Shown one piece after another: positions 5,501-7,122 of a stretch of 7,122 bases of DNA. Every line of letters starts with the position of its first letter. The stretch's first letter is position 1. Position numbers and translations under genes: made by a program. This stretch comes from Bacteroidota bacterium (GTDB lineage Bacteria; Bacteroidota; Bacteroidia; Bacteroidales; VadinHA17): contig JADFUQ010000104.1 of the NCBI GenBank assembly GCA_015222065.1, forward strand, positions 1 to 7,122, written 5' to 3'. The notes under the pieces are model-generated. The model had not been told where the DNA came from and made no database searches. It saw only the letters and a list, made by a program, of their open reading frames with translations.

Positions 5501-7122
5501 TTATTTATTAATCTGCTCCAACAGACTTATTGCCTGACGGATATTATTAACCTGTAGCATCGTAAGTGTCAGTTTATCAGTCTTTTCTTTCATTATGAAC
5601 TGCAGTGGGTTATTCTGGACAAATTGTAAGATATTCATAAATAGAGGTGATTTGAAATACTGGGATTCCGGATCGGAGATAAAATGGATCACCATCTTTT
5701 TATTCTGAAGGAATATCTTTTCAAAACCAAGTTCTTCAGCCAGCCATCTTAGTCTTACAATGTTTAGCAGTTCAACAGCAGGTTCAGGCAGTGGGCCAAA
5801 CCTGTCCATCAGTCTGCTTTCAAACTGCTCCAGATTCTGTTCAGTACTAATATTATTCAATTCACGGTATAACCTGATCCTCTCTGCAATGTTCGGGATA
5901 TAATCATCAGGATACATGATCTCCAGGTCGGTATCTATGTGGCAGTCTTTAACGAATTTTTTCTTTTTTGTTTCTGTAACTTTTCCGCTTTCCTGCTTCT
6001 TTTCTTCTTCAAACAGGTTTTTAAAATCGGTTTCTTTCAATTCATTCACCGCTTCATCCAGTATCCGGTGATATGTTTCAAACCCGATATCGGCAATAAA
6101 ACCACTCTGTTCGGCTCCCAGCAGATTTCCCGCTCCGCGGATATCCAGGTCCTGCATGGCAATATTAAAACCGCTGCCCAACTCCGAGAATTCTTCAATT
6201 GCTTTTAATCGCCGGCGTGCTTCAGGAGTAACAACTGAGAGGGGAGGGGCAAGCAGGTAACAAAATGCTTTCTTATTCGAGCGTCCAACCCGTCCGCGCA
6301 ACTGATGCAGGTCGCTTAACCCGAAGTTATTTGCATTATTAATAAATATTGTATTGGTGTTTGGTATATCCAGACCAGACTCAATGATGGTCGTTGCTAT
6401 TAAAACATCGTAATCTCCATGGATAAAATCAAGCATGACGTTTTCCAGTTGCCTTCCTTCCATTTGTCCGTGAACAATCGCGGTTTTAACTTTGGGACAA
6501 ATACGGTTGATCATAGCTTCGATCTTTCGTATATTATCTATACGGTTATGGATAAAAAATACCTGTCCGTTCCGGCTAACTTCGTAATTGATCCCCTCTT
6601 TAATTATCTCTTCATTGAAGCCATGCAGTTCGGTGATAATGGGATGCCTGTTTGGCGGTGCTGTGTTGATGATGGAGAGGTCACGTGCTCCCATCAGGGA
6701 GAATTGTAACGTTCGCGGGATGGGTGTTGCTGTCAGGGTGAGTGTATCTACATTTGCTTTGAGTTTTTTCAGTTTTTCCTTAATTGCCACACCGAATTTT
6801 TGCTCTTCATCAATTATCAATAATCCGAGATCTTTGAATAGTATGTTTTTGCCTACCAGCTTATGTGTACCGATAATAATATCAGGTTTTCCTTCAGGCA
6901 GTTCGCTGATGATACGTTTTTGCTCAGATGGCTTTTTAAGACGCGTAAGGTACTCGATAGTGCATGGGAAATCTTTAAGTCTGTCGGTGAATGTCTGGTA
7001 ATGCTGGAGGGCCAGAATAGTGGTTGGAACGAGGATAGCAACCTGCTTACTGTCAGCCACTGCCTTAAAAGCAGCACGGATAGCAATTTCTGTCTTGCCA
7101 AATCCAACATCACCGCATATCA
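5501..7122 (-). CDS. mfd: Transcription-repair coupling factor Mfd, C-terminal half (5' end outside window)
   Basis: Mfd is a cytoplasmic ATP-driven DNA translocase that pushes stalled RNA polymerase off damaged DNA and recruits the UvrABC excision machinery. The frame stays open to the window edge, so 539 residues are visible, roughly the C-terminal half of a protein that is usually about 1,100 residues. Numbering from the first complete codon (7120-7118), the Walker A motif GDVGFGKTE is at 3-11, the DEEQ box at 104-107, TATPIPRT at 130-137, IIESGLDIP at 245-253 and QLRGRVGR at 273-280. These are the superfamily 2 helicase motifs in order. They are followed by the RecG/Mfd translocation segment (DIRGAGNLLGAEQSG) and a C-terminal TRCF domain (MYPDDYIPNIAERIRLYREL). 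The UvrB-homology and RNA-polymerase-interaction domains would lie upstream, outside the window. The GTG at 7060 is an internal valine, not a start. The stop is TAA at 5503-5501. No motif is damaged. Confidence 0.97.
   Translation of the reverse strand, partial: ICGDVGFGKTEIAIRAAFKAVADSKQVAILVPTTILALQHYQTFTDRLKDFPCTIEYLTRLKKPSEQKRIISELPEGKPDIIIGTHKLVGKNILFKDLGLLIIDEEQKFGVAIKEKLKKLKANVDTLTLTATPIPRTLQFSLMGARDLSIINTAPPNRHPIITELHGFNEEIIKEGINYEVSRNGQVFFIHNRIDNIRKIEAMINRICPKVKTAIVHGQMEGRQLENVMLDFIHGDYDVLIATTIIESGLDIPNTNTIFINNANNFGLSDLHQLRGRVGRSNKKAFCYLLAPPLSVVTPEARRRLKAIEEFSELGSGFNIAMQDLDIRGAGNLLGAEQSGFIADIGFETYHRILDEAVNELKETDFKNLFEEEKKQESGKVTETKKKKFVKDCHIDTDLEIMYPDDYIPNIAERIRLYRELNNISTEQNLEQFESRLMDRFGPLPEPAVELLNIVRLRWLAEELGFEKIFLQNKKMVIHFISDPESQYFKSPLFMNILQFVQNNPLQFIMKEKTDKLTLTMLQVNNIRQAISLLEQINK

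Noticed and set aside
6588..7001. 137-codon open frame on the plus strand
   Set aside because: It lies fully antisense to the helicase motifs of mfd, which are intact, and its product shows no recognisable features.

Overview
The window looks like a chromosomal segment of a Bacteroidota genome, probably class Bacteroidia. The base composition is AT-rich, the start codons lack convincing Shine-Dalgarno sequences, and several proteins belong to families typical of this phylum. These are an outer-membrane protein opening with SPYSRFGIGD, a secreted TPR protein ending in GCWINETT, and a lipobox-type LptC. The placement rests on recognition of protein families, not on a database search. All supported genes lie on the minus strand, so transcription runs from high to low coordinates.

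From right to left: (1) 7122-5501 is the C-terminal half of mfd, the transcription-repair coupling factor. It is cut by the window edge just upstream of the Walker A motif. (2) 5500-5071 is a 430-base stretch without a convincing gene. It holds an imperfect inverted repeat (5273-5393) that looks like a dispersed hairpin element, and one weak small ORF. (3) 5070-1666 is a compact run of four genes: an outer-membrane beta-barrel protein, a periplasmic TPR protein, the LPS-transport protein LptC, and a 63-residue protein with two membrane helices. Gaps are 13 and 7 bases, and the last pair overlaps by 8 bases, so this is very likely one operon devoted to the cell envelope. (4) 1665-1454 is an AT-rich intergenic region with a 7-base tandem repeat and an inverted repeat. 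(5) 1453-179 is a CNNM/CBS/CorC-HlyC membrane protein. (6) 178-1 is non-coding and built largely from short 8-base tandem repeats of three different sequences.

The OMP, TPR, LptC, small membrane protein and CNNM genes form a gene neighbourhood that recurs in Bacteroidota. LptC is the only member with a well-defined role, carrying LPS from the LptB2FG transporter towards the outer membrane. The other products are placed where they could act with it: outer membrane, periplasm and inner membrane. That functional link is inferred from gene order. mfd is an unrelated DNA-repair gene next door.

I see no CRISPR array, transposase, phage gene, tRNA, rRNA or defence system. The points most worth a second look are the repeats, the uncharacterised partners of lptC, and the start sites: three of the longest reading frames open at TTG codons in repeat or overlapping sequence and should be shortened.
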